The notes beneath the pieces were generated by a model that saw nothing but the letters and a program-made list of their open reading frames with translations, searched no databases and was not told the DNA's origin. Both the position numbers and the translations under genes were made by a program. Positions 43,780 to 52,230 of a stretch of 64,000 bases of DNA are shown here, piece by piece. The DNA lies in NCBI GenBank assembly GCA_024236295.1, contig JACKKT010000005.1, positions 124,001 to 188,000 of the forward strand, written 5' to 3'. Numbering within the stretch: the first letter of the stretch is position 1; each line of letters opens with the position of its first letter. This DNA is from Kordiimonadaceae bacterium (GTDB lineage Bacteria; Pseudomonadota; Alphaproteobacteria; Sphingomonadales; Emcibacteraceae).

Positions 43780-44709
43780 TTAATATTCCCAGCCGACGGT
43801 CAGTGTCCAGATATTTTCACTATAATCCACCGGGGCAAAGGTTGAGTTGGAATTTATATGTTCGAATTCCGCTTTTGCACTGAACCCGTTTTTAATCGGC
43901 ACCTGCCATGAAGCGGATAAAGAATGACGGGTATCTGATCTGACAACCGTGTCATATAGAAGGCTGGCATCATCATAATCACGTGATTGTAATTTATATC
44001 CGGCCCTGACCGTGGTTTCACGCTGCATAAAATCAACGGGCAATTTTGTCGATATTTCAATAACATGTCCGGTATAGGCATAGGCAAGCTGGTCGGTCTT
44101 ATGATCAAGATAGGTATAACCGGCAGTAACAGTACGCCCCTTCCCCATTAGATAAATGGCTTTGATGGAGCCACTATTTCTTTTAGCATTTCGACCAAGC
44201 AAGGCTGTCTGCTTGAATTTCTGTTTCTGATATTCATAAGATCCAAGCAGGTAAACTTTATTTCCTGCTGTCAGATAGCCGATATTGGGACGAATAGTAT
44301 TTATATCAATAAATGAATTTCCACCCAGTCTGACAGCATTGAAACTATAAGCCAGTCCCAGATCAATATCACTAACTGTATAACGACCATCCAGATTTAT
44401 GCCATGCAGTGTCATATCAAATGCATCAAGATCCTGATGACGGTTCATATATAAATTATATCCGGCCGAAAATCCGTATTGTTTGTCATCGACAAATTTG
44501 TAATCTGCTGATCCGTCGAAAACGAAGGCTTCATCACCAACATTGCTCGTCGCATCAATAGCATCCACTGTTATGTTACTGTCGCTTTCAATCCCTGCAT
44601 TAACAGAAAGGGATAAAGGTTCCCCTTCCACTGCGGCAAAAGCCGAAAGGGCGCTGCTGCTTAAAAGTGTTGTTGCCAGTAATATAATTCGTGAATTGCT
44701 CATCATCAA
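43780..44709 (-). CDS. outer-membrane beta-barrel protein
   Basis: 309 residues. A signal peptide ends SAFA (about 25). The rest alternates polar and aromatic strands (GESDSNITVD, YGFSAGYNLYMNR, GSYEYQKQKFKQ), with a C-terminal WTLTVGWEY that suits BAM insertion. It resembles barrels of the surface lipoprotein assembly modifier or adhesin/porin type, but the assignment is loose. Monocistronic. Confidence 0.6.
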   Translation of the reverse strand: MMMSNSRIILLATTLLSSSALSAFAAVEGEPLSLSVNAGIESDSNITVDAIDATSNVGDEAFVFDGSADYKFVDDKQYGFSAGYNLYMNRHQDLDAFDMTLHGINLDGRYTVSDIDLGLAYSFNAVRLGGNSFIDINTIRPNIGYLTAGNKVYLLGSYEYQKQKFKQTALLGRNAKRNSGSIKAIYLMGKGRTVTAGYTYLDHKTDQLAYAYTGHVIEISTKLPVDFMQRETTVRAGYKLQSRDYDDASLLYDTVVRSDTRHSLSASWQVPIKNGFSAKAEFEHINSNSTFAPVDYSENIWTLTVGWEY

Positions 44710-44800
44710 CTTTCCTGATTTTTCTTTTGGTAATAAAAATTTATGGCCATTATGTGATGATAAAAATTAAAGGTTTGTTAATAGCTGAATAAAATTAAAA

Positions 44801-44831
44801 AAAGCACTGCCTGAAATTACGGCAGTGCTTT
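44801..44831 (-). terminator. rho-independent terminator
   Basis: AAAGCACTGCC (44801-44811) pairs with GGCAGTGCTTT (44821-44831). Its minus-strand T-run ends the VOC lipoprotein gene at 44856. Confidence 0.85.
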
Positions 44832-44855
44832 TAAATCTGATTAATAAGTTAATAT

Positions 44856-45866
44856 CTATTCCTGGCCTACCGCAGCGCGGATCGCTTTATTCGCTTCTTC
44901 ATCAAGAAATTGGTCAATCTCAATATAATAATTATCGGGATCATAACCGATCACAATATCAATCAGCACATTGCCGTCCTCGTCTGCTTCATGAAAAAGA
45001 TCTTTTGTGCGAAGCTTAAAAGTGGGTTCGTTTTTAAGATGATCATACCAGGCCTTGGCACTAGAGGTCAGGAACCCGACATTGACCGCTTTTTCATGGG
45101 TCGCATTATGAATGCCGCGGCCGTCCAGCACCAGTCCAATATATCCTGTTCTGGAAGATGTATAAATATCTGAATAAGGCTGCTCAACAATTTTTTCAAG
45201 TCCCATGACATCATGATAAAAATCAGCGGCCTCTTTCGCATCCTTATGATAAAGCCAGTATATACTACCTTTAAAACCCAGATCCATTGGCCGTGAGCTT
45301 TGCGCATAAGGGTCAGCAAAAATATTTTCCGACGCCTCAAGCAGCGGCATAAATTTTACATTTTCCTCATGCGGGGCAAAATGTTCAAATTCAAGAATAT
45401 ATCCGCCAGGGTCCGTGACCAGAAATCCGTTATGGGGACTATCGCCAAGTGGTTTTGGCGGGCTTTTGATATTTAAATTCCTGGACTGTGCATATTGGTA
45501 CCAGCCATCAATCTGGTCCGTCAGTAGGGCAATGGCAATTGTTTTTGGCTCATCCGCCGAATGCATTCCCCGGCCTGATCCGTCATCATTAACCAGTGTT
45601 ATAAAGGTGGTCGGGCTGGTCTGATAAATTATGGCAAAACCAGGAAACTCAAATACATTTTTAAGTCCCATTATTTTGCCGTAAAATTTAACGGCCTCAT
45701 CATAATTCTTATAATAAAGAAAGGCATTATTGCCGATAATGTCGCGGGTGGCCTCTCTCACATCGTCCATTGTTACCGACTTGTCATTGGAGGTATCGTT
45801 ATCCGAGCATCCGGTTATAAAGACACAGGACAGAATGATCAGCATTCGCCTGAAAAATGTTCCCAT
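44856..45866 (-). CDS. lipoprotein with two VOC (glyoxalase-like) domains
   Basis: 336 residues. A lipobox FITGC is at about residue 20. Two copies of the vicinal-oxygen-chelate fold follow (about 45-165 and 195-320), each with a FYxxxMGL motif (FYGKIMGLKN, FYHDVMGLEK) and metal-type ends (EFEHFAP, EIDQF). VOC proteins include glyoxalase I and dioxygenases, usually cytosolic; membrane-anchored periplasmic copies are unusual. The reaction is not identifiable. Confidence 0.75.
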   Translation of the reverse strand: MGTFFRRMLIILSCVFITGCSDNDTSNDKSVTMDDVREATRDIIGNNAFLYYKNYDEAVKFYGKIMGLKNVFEFPGFAIIYQTSPTTFITLVNDDGSGRGMHSADEPKTIAIALLTDQIDGWYQYAQSRNLNIKSPPKPLGDSPHNGFLVTDPGGYILEFEHFAPHEENVKFMPLLEASENIFADPYAQSSRPMDLGFKGSIYWLYHKDAKEAADFYHDVMGLEKIVEQPYSDIYTSSRTGYIGLVLDGRGIHNATHEKAVNVGFLTSSAKAWYDHLKNEPTFKLRTKDLFHEADEDGNVLIDIVIGYDPDNYYIEIDQFLDEEANKAIRAAVGQE

Positions 45867-46042
45867 ACTAATCTCCCATATTTATATACCGACAAAGTTT
45901 ACTCATTGCCGTCTATAATAGCAATTATTTCGTTATTATCATCAGAAAGACCAAAATGATCAAGTCCTGCTGATTGACTTATCCTTTGTTAATATAGTAG
46001 CTTTTTCAAAATCACAAAATTAAATACGAAAAGGAATATTCC

Positions 46043-47062
46043 ATGAAAACAGGGGTTCTGAAATACGCTATTTTCGTTGCACTTTTTCCCGCTTTATCGT
46101 TCGCTCAGCTGGTTAAAAAGGATAACACAACAAGCCATAATTATTTTAACGACGACGGCACTATGCGTGTTGCCATCGCCAAGCAGGTGCAAATGCCCTC
46201 ATCCGGCGGCAAGCTCGCCGCTGATGGCCCGCATATCATGGCCAATGGCGGCATACAGGATATGCTGCGTGATATTGGGGCGACGGTGCGTGTCTCCAAC
46301 GCTGAACTCTCGGATCGGGAAAAAACAGAATATGGCAGCTGGCGCAAAATGGGCTATGCCAATGGTCGACTTGCCGACAATGTCATGCAAAATGAAGCGG
46401 ACGGCTATTTTACGATTGGTTTTCTTGCCACCTGTCCGTCCTCGCTCGGCATGCTGGCCGGGCTTCAGCAGTCTTTAACCTCCACCGATACATCATCGGT
46501 CAGTATTCTGTGGCTAGATGCCCATGCTGATTACAACACACCGGAAACCACCCGCTCCGGTTCCATGGGCGGCATGCCACTGGCGATTGCCAATGGTCTT
46601 GCCCTTCAACAGGTGCGCCGCGATTCAAAACTGGATCCGCCATTGCCTTCAAGCCATATTGTCACTGCCGGCCTTCGTGATGTTGACCCGATGGAACAGC
46701 ATATGCTTGATGTTGCGCGCATACAGAATATTACAGTTGATGATATCCGCAATCTGACCAAAAATGTTTATGATCAGATGGAAGCACTCAGCAAGGTCTC
46801 CGATAAAATTTATGTCCATATTGATCTTGATATTCTTGATGCGTCCGAAGTGCCGTTTCATAATTATCCGACAGAAAACGGCCCGACCAGCTATGAACTG
46901 GCCAAATTATTCAAGGAAATATTTAAAAAATATCCAAAAACGGCCGCCATCGGTTTTGCCTCCATTCCTGCGGAAGACCCGGGACAGGTCACATTGAAAG
47001 CGGTAAACCGTATGGTTGTCGGCGCGATTGAAGGCATCAAAGAACGCGAAGGGAATATGTAA
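46043..47062 (+). CDS. exported arginase/ureohydrolase-fold protein with altered metal site
   Basis: 339 residues with a signal peptide ending LSFAQ and AAGGAA before the ATG. Most manganese ligands are present: D159-x-H161-x-D163 (LDAHADYN) and D261/D263 (HIDLDILD). The first motif, normally GGDHS, reads LATCPSS, putting Cys131 where the His ligand should be. This Cys variant occurs in a subgroup of the family. It may be an agmatinase/arginase with other chemistry or a non-enzymatic relative. Followed after 2 nt by a CHMI gene. Confidence 0.8.
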   Translation: MKTGVLKYAIFVALFPALSFAQLVKKDNTTSHNYFNDDGTMRVAIAKQVQMPSSGGKLAADGPHIMANGGIQDMLRDIGATVRVSNAELSDREKTEYGSWRKMGYANGRLADNVMQNEADGYFTIGFLATCPSSLGMLAGLQQSLTSTDTSSVSILWLDAHADYNTPETTRSGSMGGMPLAIANGLALQQVRRDSKLDPPLPSSHIVTAGLRDVDPMEQHMLDVARIQNITVDDIRNLTKNVYDQMEALSKVSDKIYVHIDLDILDASEVPFHNYPTENGPTSYELAKLFKEIFKKYPKTAAIGFASIPAEDPGQVTLKAVNRMVVGAIEGIKEREGNM

Positions 47063-47064
47063 CC

Positions 47065-47412
47065 ATGCCCCATTGTGTCATTGAGTATACCCGTGATATT
47101 GAAAATAAAATTGATGTGCCTTCACTGCTTAACGTTGCCTTTGATGCCGTTGAAAGTTCCGGTCATTTTGATCGTGCTTCGATCAAGGCGCGTGCTATAG
47201 GGTTTGATATATTTAAATCCGGTCAAAGCCGTGATGATTATATTCATGTTAAGCTGCGGATACTGTCCGGACGAACGGCGGAAGAAAAAAAATTCTTAAG
47301 CGATCATTTAATCGCCGCCCTTGGCCCCCATATCGGCAACACCAAAAGTCTGACGGTGGAAATTATTGACATGGACCGCGGCAGTTACGGAAAGCTCATT
47401 GCCCCCGATTAA
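47065..47412 (+). CDS. 5-carboxymethyl-2-hydroxymuconate isomerase-like protein
   Basis: 115 residues starting MPHCVIEYTRDI, so Pro2 becomes the catalytic N-terminal proline after Met removal. FDIFKSG and VEIIDMDRGSYGK match the CHMI/HpaF family of the tautomerase superfamily, which isomerises a homoprotocatechuate breakdown product. No other hpa gene is near; instead it is 2 nt behind an arginase-fold gene, so the natural substrate may differ. Confidence 0.8.
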   Translation: MPHCVIEYTRDIENKIDVPSLLNVAFDAVESSGHFDRASIKARAIGFDIFKSGQSRDDYIHVKLRILSGRTAEEKKFLSDHLIAALGPHIGNTKSLTVEIIDMDRGSYGKLIAPD

Positions 47413-47416
47413 ATGA

Positions 47417-48457
47417 TCAGGCGAATTTATTCCTCGTCCGGTTGGCGATGGATACCAGTGACAACATCACCGGCACTTCAACTAGAACGCCAACCACAGT
47501 GGCAAGGGCAGCGCCCGAGTCAAGCCCGAACAGGCTGATCGCCACCGCAACCGCCAGTTCAAAAAAATTGGACGTACCGATCATTGCCGCCGGGGCCGCC
47601 ACATTATGCGGGATTTTCCAGAAATACGCCCAGCCATAGGCAATGGCAAAAATTCCATATGTCTGAATGATGAGCGGCATTGCTATCAGCAGTATAATCA
47701 GCGGCTTTGCCAGAATAGTCTCAGCCTGTAAGCCAAAAAGGATTACCACCGTCGCCAGCAACCCGATCATTGACCAGGGTTCAAGCGACTTGGTAAACCT
47801 GTTTAATGCCCTTAAATCATTTTTTCTGACCAGCATGCGGCGGGTAAGCGCTCCCGCTGCCAGAGGAATTACCACATATAGCAGGACGGATAGAAATAAT
47901 GTCTGCCACGGCACGATGATATCGGTCATATCCAGCAGAAAGGCCGCAATCGGTGCAAAGGCGAATATCATAATAAGATCATTGATCGATACCTGCACCA
48001 GTGTATATCCGGCATCACCGCGGGTCAGCTGGCTCCAGACAAAAACCATCGCTGTACATGGCGCCACCCCAAGCAGAATCATACCAGCAATATATTCCTT
48101 TGCGTCATGTACACTGACCAGCCCTATATAAATATATTCAAAAAACAGTACGCCGATTGCTGCCATGCTGAACGGCTTAATCAGCCAGTTGATCACCAGC
48201 GTGATCAAAAGCCCGCGCGGACGACTGCCAAGATCTTTAAGACTGGTAAAATCAATCTGGGTCATCATGGGATAGATCATGATCCAGATCAGCACTGCCA
48301 CCACCATATTGACATTGGCATACTCAAGGCTGGCAATCATGGAAAACAGTCCCGGAACAATATTTCCAAGCAAAATACCGCATATTATCGATAATCCGAC
48401 CCAGAGGCTTAAATACCGGCCAAAAGTGCCAAGCGGTGAATTTTTTTGGTCTTCCAT
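47417..48457 (-). CDS. acr3: ACR3-type arsenite efflux permease
   Basis: 346 residues with about ten transmembrane helices. ACR3 signatures include MTQIDFTSLKD, APCTAMVFVWS (conserved Cys in helix 4), and ALATVVGVLVEVPVML. It exports arsenite (and possibly antimonite) across the inner membrane. The start is 13 nt downstream of an ArsR gene, one arsenic-resistance operon. No arsC or arsH is seen. Confidence 0.93.
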   Translation of the reverse strand: MEDQKNSPLGTFGRYLSLWVGLSIICGILLGNIVPGLFSMIASLEYANVNMVVAVLIWIMIYPMMTQIDFTSLKDLGSRPRGLLITLVINWLIKPFSMAAIGVLFFEYIYIGLVSVHDAKEYIAGMILLGVAPCTAMVFVWSQLTRGDAGYTLVQVSINDLIMIFAFAPIAAFLLDMTDIIVPWQTLFLSVLLYVVIPLAAGALTRRMLVRKNDLRALNRFTKSLEPWSMIGLLATVVILFGLQAETILAKPLIILLIAMPLIIQTYGIFAIAYGWAYFWKIPHNVAAPAAMIGTSNFFELAVAVAISLFGLDSGAALATVVGVLVEVPVMLSLVSIANRTRNKFA

Positions 48458-48469
48458 TAAATGCGTCCG

Positions 48470-48805
48470 TTAGCAGTGTTTTTTATTTTTCAGTCGTGAG
48501 GGAGTAAGGCAATCCGCATCGGAAGAAATGCAGCAGTTTTCAGCCATGAAATTCATCAGACCTTCAATCTGCTCCAGCGCAGCAAAATATATAATACTGC
48601 GCCCTTCCCGCTTTGAGGTGACAAGTCCGGCATGGCTTAAATGCGATAAATGGAAGGAAAGCGTATTTTGCGGCACACCGAGCTTATCACTAAGCACCGT
48701 TGCCGCACAGCCACTCACCCCGTACTCAACCAGCAGCCTAAAGGCACGAAGCCTGGTTTCCTGTGAAAGCGATTGAAACGCTGAAAGGGCATTTTTTATA
48801 TCCAT
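48470..48805 (-). CDS. arsR: ArsR/SmtB family arsenic-responsive repressor
   Basis: 111 residues with the winged-helix LGVPQNTLSFHLSHLSHAGL. Cys91 and Cys92 (ENCC) and Cys99 near the C-terminus match the C-terminal-Cys type of arsenite site seen in Acidithiobacillus ArsR. It should repress the acr3 operon until arsenite binds. A perfect inverted repeat covers its own start codon region. No clear Shine-Dalgarno is present, so translation may be leaderless. Confidence 0.9.
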   Translation of the reverse strand: MDIKNALSAFQSLSQETRLRAFRLLVEYGVSGCAATVLSDKLGVPQNTLSFHLSHLSHAGLVTSKREGRSIIYFAALEQIEGLMNFMAENCCISSDADCLTPSRLKNKKHC

Positions 48806-48824
48806 ATATCGAGAATTATGGATA
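48799..48824. promoter_or_regulatory. candidate ArsR operator
   Basis: TATCCATA (48799-48806) and TATGGATA (48817-48824) form a perfect 8-bp inverted repeat with a 10-nt spacer, lying across the arsR start codon. Position and symmetry fit autoregulation. Confidence 0.5.
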
Positions 48825-48872
48825 TATTAGCCAAATGTCAAGTCTATTCTGAAAAATGCGTCATTCAAGAAT

Positions 48873-49565
48873 TTATTCTATGGCCTTTTCAACCGCTTTT
48901 TTTGAATGGATTGATGTGGTATCAAGCACAGTCACATCCGTATCCGCCTGCTTAACCAGCATACCAATTTCCGTGCAGCCAAGGATCACAGCCTCCGCCC
49001 CCTCATCAGAAAGCTTCTTTATGATACGGTGATATTCAGCCTTTGATGAATCCTTAATGATGCCCAGAACCAGTTCCTGATATATGACATCATGAATTAT
49101 TTTACGGTCTTTATCATCCGGTGTAATGACATTGATGGAATGCTTCTCTGTTAGACGTCCCTTGTAAAAATCACGCTCCATGGTAAAAGCTGTTCCAAGC
49201 AGACCGACTGTTTTAAGCCCCATTTCCTTGACCACTTCTGCTGTTGCATCAGCAATATGTAAAATGGGAATGCCAATATTCTGTTCAATCTGTGGTGCAA
49301 CCTCATGCATGGTATTGGTGCAAATCAGCATAAAATCGGCCCCTGCCGCTTCTATTCCCTTTGCCGCCTTAATCAGAATTTCTGCTGTGCCGTCCCAGTT
49401 ACCGGCATGCTGAAGCTTTTCAATCGGTTCGAAATCCACGCTGATCATGGCGATCTGTGCACTATGAAGCCCGCCGAGTGATTTTTTAATGCCTTCATTT
49501 ATGTCCCGGTAATAAAGGGCGCTGCTTTCCCAGCTCATGCCGCCGAGCAGTCCTATGGTTTTCAT
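48873..49565 (-). CDS. aspartate/glutamate racemase family protein
   Basis: 230 residues. The two-cysteine cofactor-independent racemase site is Cys82 (ICTNTMH) and Cys197 (LGCTEIG), with GLLGGMSWES at the N-terminus. It interconverts L and D forms of an amino acid; aspartate and hydantoin-type relatives are known, so specificity is open. AAGGAAAG precedes the ATG. It directly follows a paralogue (9-nt gap). Confidence 0.88.
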   Translation of the reverse strand: MKTIGLLGGMSWESSALYYRDINEGIKKSLGGLHSAQIAMISVDFEPIEKLQHAGNWDGTAEILIKAAKGIEAAGADFMLICTNTMHEVAPQIEQNIGIPILHIADATAEVVKEMGLKTVGLLGTAFTMERDFYKGRLTEKHSINVITPDDKDRKIIHDVIYQELVLGIIKDSSKAEYHRIIKKLSDEGAEAVILGCTEIGMLVKQADTDVTVLDTTSIHSKKAVEKAIE

Positions 49566-49574
49566 AATCTTTCC

Positions 49575-50264
49575 TTATTCTATGGCCATTTTCACGGCGG
49601 CTTCCGAATGAATAAGCGCCGTATCATAAAGCGGAACAACCGCTTCACCATCCTTGATTAATATTCCGATTTCAGTACAGCCTAGAATAACCGCCTCCGC
49701 ACCGCGTTTTGCCATATTCCTGATAATCCGCTGATAATCCGCTTTTGACTTTTCATTTGTTTCCCCCATGCAAATTTCATCAATGATTGCATGAACCCGC
49801 TCTCGTTCAGCTTTGGGGGGGACAATAACCTCAAGTCCAAATTTATCCTTAAGCCGTCCTTTATAATAATCCTGCTCCATGGTGAATGAGGTACCAAGCA
49901 GGCCGACTTTCTTTTTTCCATCCCTGATCAGTGCCTCCGCAGTGGCATCAGCAATATGCAGCACCGGAATATCTATATTTTCGCGGATCACCATTTCATT
50001 GCGGTGCATGGTGTTTGAACAGATCAGCAGGAAATCTGCCCCAGCATCCTCAATCACTCTGGCCCCTTCGATAAGTATCCTTTGAATTTCCGGCCAGCTT
50101 CCTTTTTGCATCATGTCTTCCAGCTCTGCAAATTCAAGGCTGTTTAATATGATTTTTGCACTATGGTAACCGCCAAGCGCCTTGCCAACCAATCTGTTGA
50201 TTTCCCGGTAATAAACAACGGTACTTTCCCAGCTTAATCCCCCCAGCAATCCAATTGTTTTCAT
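49575..50264 (-). CDS. aspartate/glutamate racemase family protein, paralogue
   Basis: 229 residues, with active-site Cys82 (ICSNTMH) and Cys196 (LGCTEIG). It is a tandem duplicate of the downstream gene and keeps both catalytic cysteines. Divergence suggests two substrates. A DinB-like gene ends just upstream (5 nt), so three genes form one transcription unit. Confidence 0.88.
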   Translation of the reverse strand: MKTIGLLGGLSWESTVVYYREINRLVGKALGGYHSAKIILNSLEFAELEDMMQKGSWPEIQRILIEGARVIEDAGADFLLICSNTMHRNEMVIRENIDIPVLHIADATAEALIRDGKKKVGLLGTSFTMEQDYYKGRLKDKFGLEVIVPPKAERERVHAIIDEICMGETNEKSKADYQRIIRNMAKRGAEAVILGCTEIGILIKDGEAVVPLYDTALIHSEAAVKMAIE

Positions 50265-50269
50265 ATAGT

Positions 50270-50803
50270 TTATGCCATTTCACTTGTCGGGAAGTTGAAA
50301 AAGGCTGTCGGATTCATATCCCCCTGTCGCATATAGGTATCAATATTGCCAAGATGATAGGCATAATGCGCATAAAGCGCCCATAAGAACCCCATCACAC
50401 TATATTCGCCGCCCTGGAAATAAACGGTTTTGGAAAGCCGTTCCGGTGAAATATCCTTCAATCTTTCCATCGCCTTTTCATGAAGTTCGCGGCCAAGGGC
50501 GATAAAGTCACCATCATAAACTTTATTGGTCAGTTCCTTATTGATCGGAAGCGGGATTTCGCCGCCATCCTGAATTTCCAATAACGAATTGATAAAGCCA
50601 TCCTCAGACGTTGTCAGATGCACATAAAGCCCTTTAATCGTGATATTTTCAAGCCGGTCACCAAAACTGACTCCAGGCCCCTTAATCGGGATCCATTCAT
50701 ACTTATCTTCCGGTGTTTTATGAATATAGGTTTCAACAAATTCGAACAGACGATCAAACATGATCAAAAACCGTTCAAATTCGGACATGGGCATGATGGC
50801 CAT
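50270..50803 (-). CDS. DinB-like metal-binding four-helix protein
   Basis: 177 residues. Histidines in VHLTTSED and HYAYHLGNID are the spaced metal-binding set of the DinB/YfiT fold. Family members include thiol-dependent transferases and damage-inducible proteins. AGGAG is seen 7 nt before the ATG. It heads the racemase operon. Function unknown. Confidence 0.75.
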   Translation of the reverse strand: MAIMPMSEFERFLIMFDRLFEFVETYIHKTPEDKYEWIPIKGPGVSFGDRLENITIKGLYVHLTTSEDGFINSLLEIQDGGEIPLPINKELTNKVYDGDFIALGRELHEKAMERLKDISPERLSKTVYFQGGEYSVMGFLWALYAHYAYHLGNIDTYMRQGDMNPTAFFNFPTSEMA

Positions 50804-50871
50804 TTTATTTCTCCTGCAACTTATCTATTCATTCTGGCACACTATTTCACAAAAAATCATATATGCAAGAC

Positions 50872-52125
50872 TTAATCTTTCGTACCTTTATAAATCCGCC
50901 CCTCTTTCATCACAAAAGTCACATTTTCAATGTCTTTTATCTGCTCAAGCGGGTTTCCGATTACAGCAATAATGTCAGCAATTTTCCCTTTTTCTATGGT
51001 GCCTAGCCTATCTGACATGTCAATCAGTTCAGCGCTATTGATGGTTCCCGCCTTAAGGGCATCAGCATTTGTCATGCCCAGCTCGACAAAACGTTCAACT
51101 TCACGGTAATTTTTCCCGTGCGGGACAACGCCGGCGTCTGTTCCCGTGGCAATTTTTACCCCTTTTTTATAGGCTTTAAATATATTGCCCGGGTTATTAT
51201 CCAGAAATGCCTGGTCATGGGCGAGCATTTCAGGAGGATTTTCGCCCTTAGCCACCACATCCTCTAGCAAATCCATCACCGACACTGTCGGCACATAATA
51301 AACTCCCTCACGGATCATGATTTCCATGGCCTCGTCATTAATATAGGAACCATGTTCTATGGATGATACACCATATTTTAATACCTGAAGAGCACTATCC
51401 CGCGGGTGGGTATGAGCCGCGACCTTTATTTTATATTTCCTGGCTACATCCATGATCGCGCCGATTTCATCATCAAAAAAGACCGACGGACCATCTTTAT
51501 TGGAACATAAAAGCCCGCCACTGCAGGACGCATATATTTTAATCCAGTCTGCCCCGTGGCTGATCATGTCGCGGGTGGTCTTGCGGCAACTTTCAACGCC
51601 GTTACATTCTTTACCGTCAGAACGACCGCCAACACCGATAATCTGCCCGGCAGCAAGGATGCGCGGGCCGATAATGTCACCGCTGTTTATGTCTTTTCTA
51701 AGCTTGAAAATGGTATCATCCGTCGCACCAAGGTCACGCACCGTGGTAAAACCAATCATCAGTGTCTTATAAGCATTTTTTACCCCGGCCAAAGCCACAT
51801 CACCTGAGTCTTTACCTGGTCCACCGGCCATTGCCAGATGCACATGCATATCCATCAACCCGGCCATGACGAATTTGTCTTTAAGATCAATAAGTTTGAC
51901 CCCGGCATCCTCATAAGTTGATAGGTAGGACGGCAGCACATCAATGATCTTGCCATCTTCAATGACAATGGACTGTTCTTTAAGCGGTTTTTCCCCTGCA
52001 ACAGCCATAAGGGTACCTGCCTGAATGATGGTCACTGAACGGGATTCCTGCTTTTCCCCATCCTGTGCCAGACCGATTGAAAATGCACAGATATAAATTT
52101 GACAAAAAATTATAAGTTTACGCAA
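50872..52125 (-). CDS. exported amidohydrolase, imidazolonepropionase-like
   Basis: 417 residues with a signal peptide ending GLAQ. The metal site is intact: DMHVHLAM (HxH), the Lys in WIKIYASCS, AAHTHPRD, SSIEHGS, and ATGTDAGV. It should act in the periplasm on an amide or cyclic compound; related enzymes include prolidase-like and dipeptide hydrolases. Followed on the other strand by an exported M20 peptidase gene with a shared divergent region. Confidence 0.9.
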   Translation of the reverse strand: MRKLIIFCQIYICAFSIGLAQDGEKQESRSVTIIQAGTLMAVAGEKPLKEQSIVIEDGKIIDVLPSYLSTYEDAGVKLIDLKDKFVMAGLMDMHVHLAMAGGPGKDSGDVALAGVKNAYKTLMIGFTTVRDLGATDDTIFKLRKDINSGDIIGPRILAAGQIIGVGGRSDGKECNGVESCRKTTRDMISHGADWIKIYASCSGGLLCSNKDGPSVFFDDEIGAIMDVARKYKIKVAAHTHPRDSALQVLKYGVSSIEHGSYINDEAMEIMIREGVYYVPTVSVMDLLEDVVAKGENPPEMLAHDQAFLDNNPGNIFKAYKKGVKIATGTDAGVVPHGKNYREVERFVELGMTNADALKAGTINSAELIDMSDRLGTIEKGKIADIIAVIGNPLEQIKDIENVTFVMKEGRIYKGTKD

Positions 52126-52230
52126 ATGTGCCTCCCTCTTCTTCCCGTTTATAATAATTAATCATCCTCCAGCGCTTGTCAAACAACAGATTATATGACT
52201 AAATATTTCTTAAAATTGTTAGAGGGAAAA

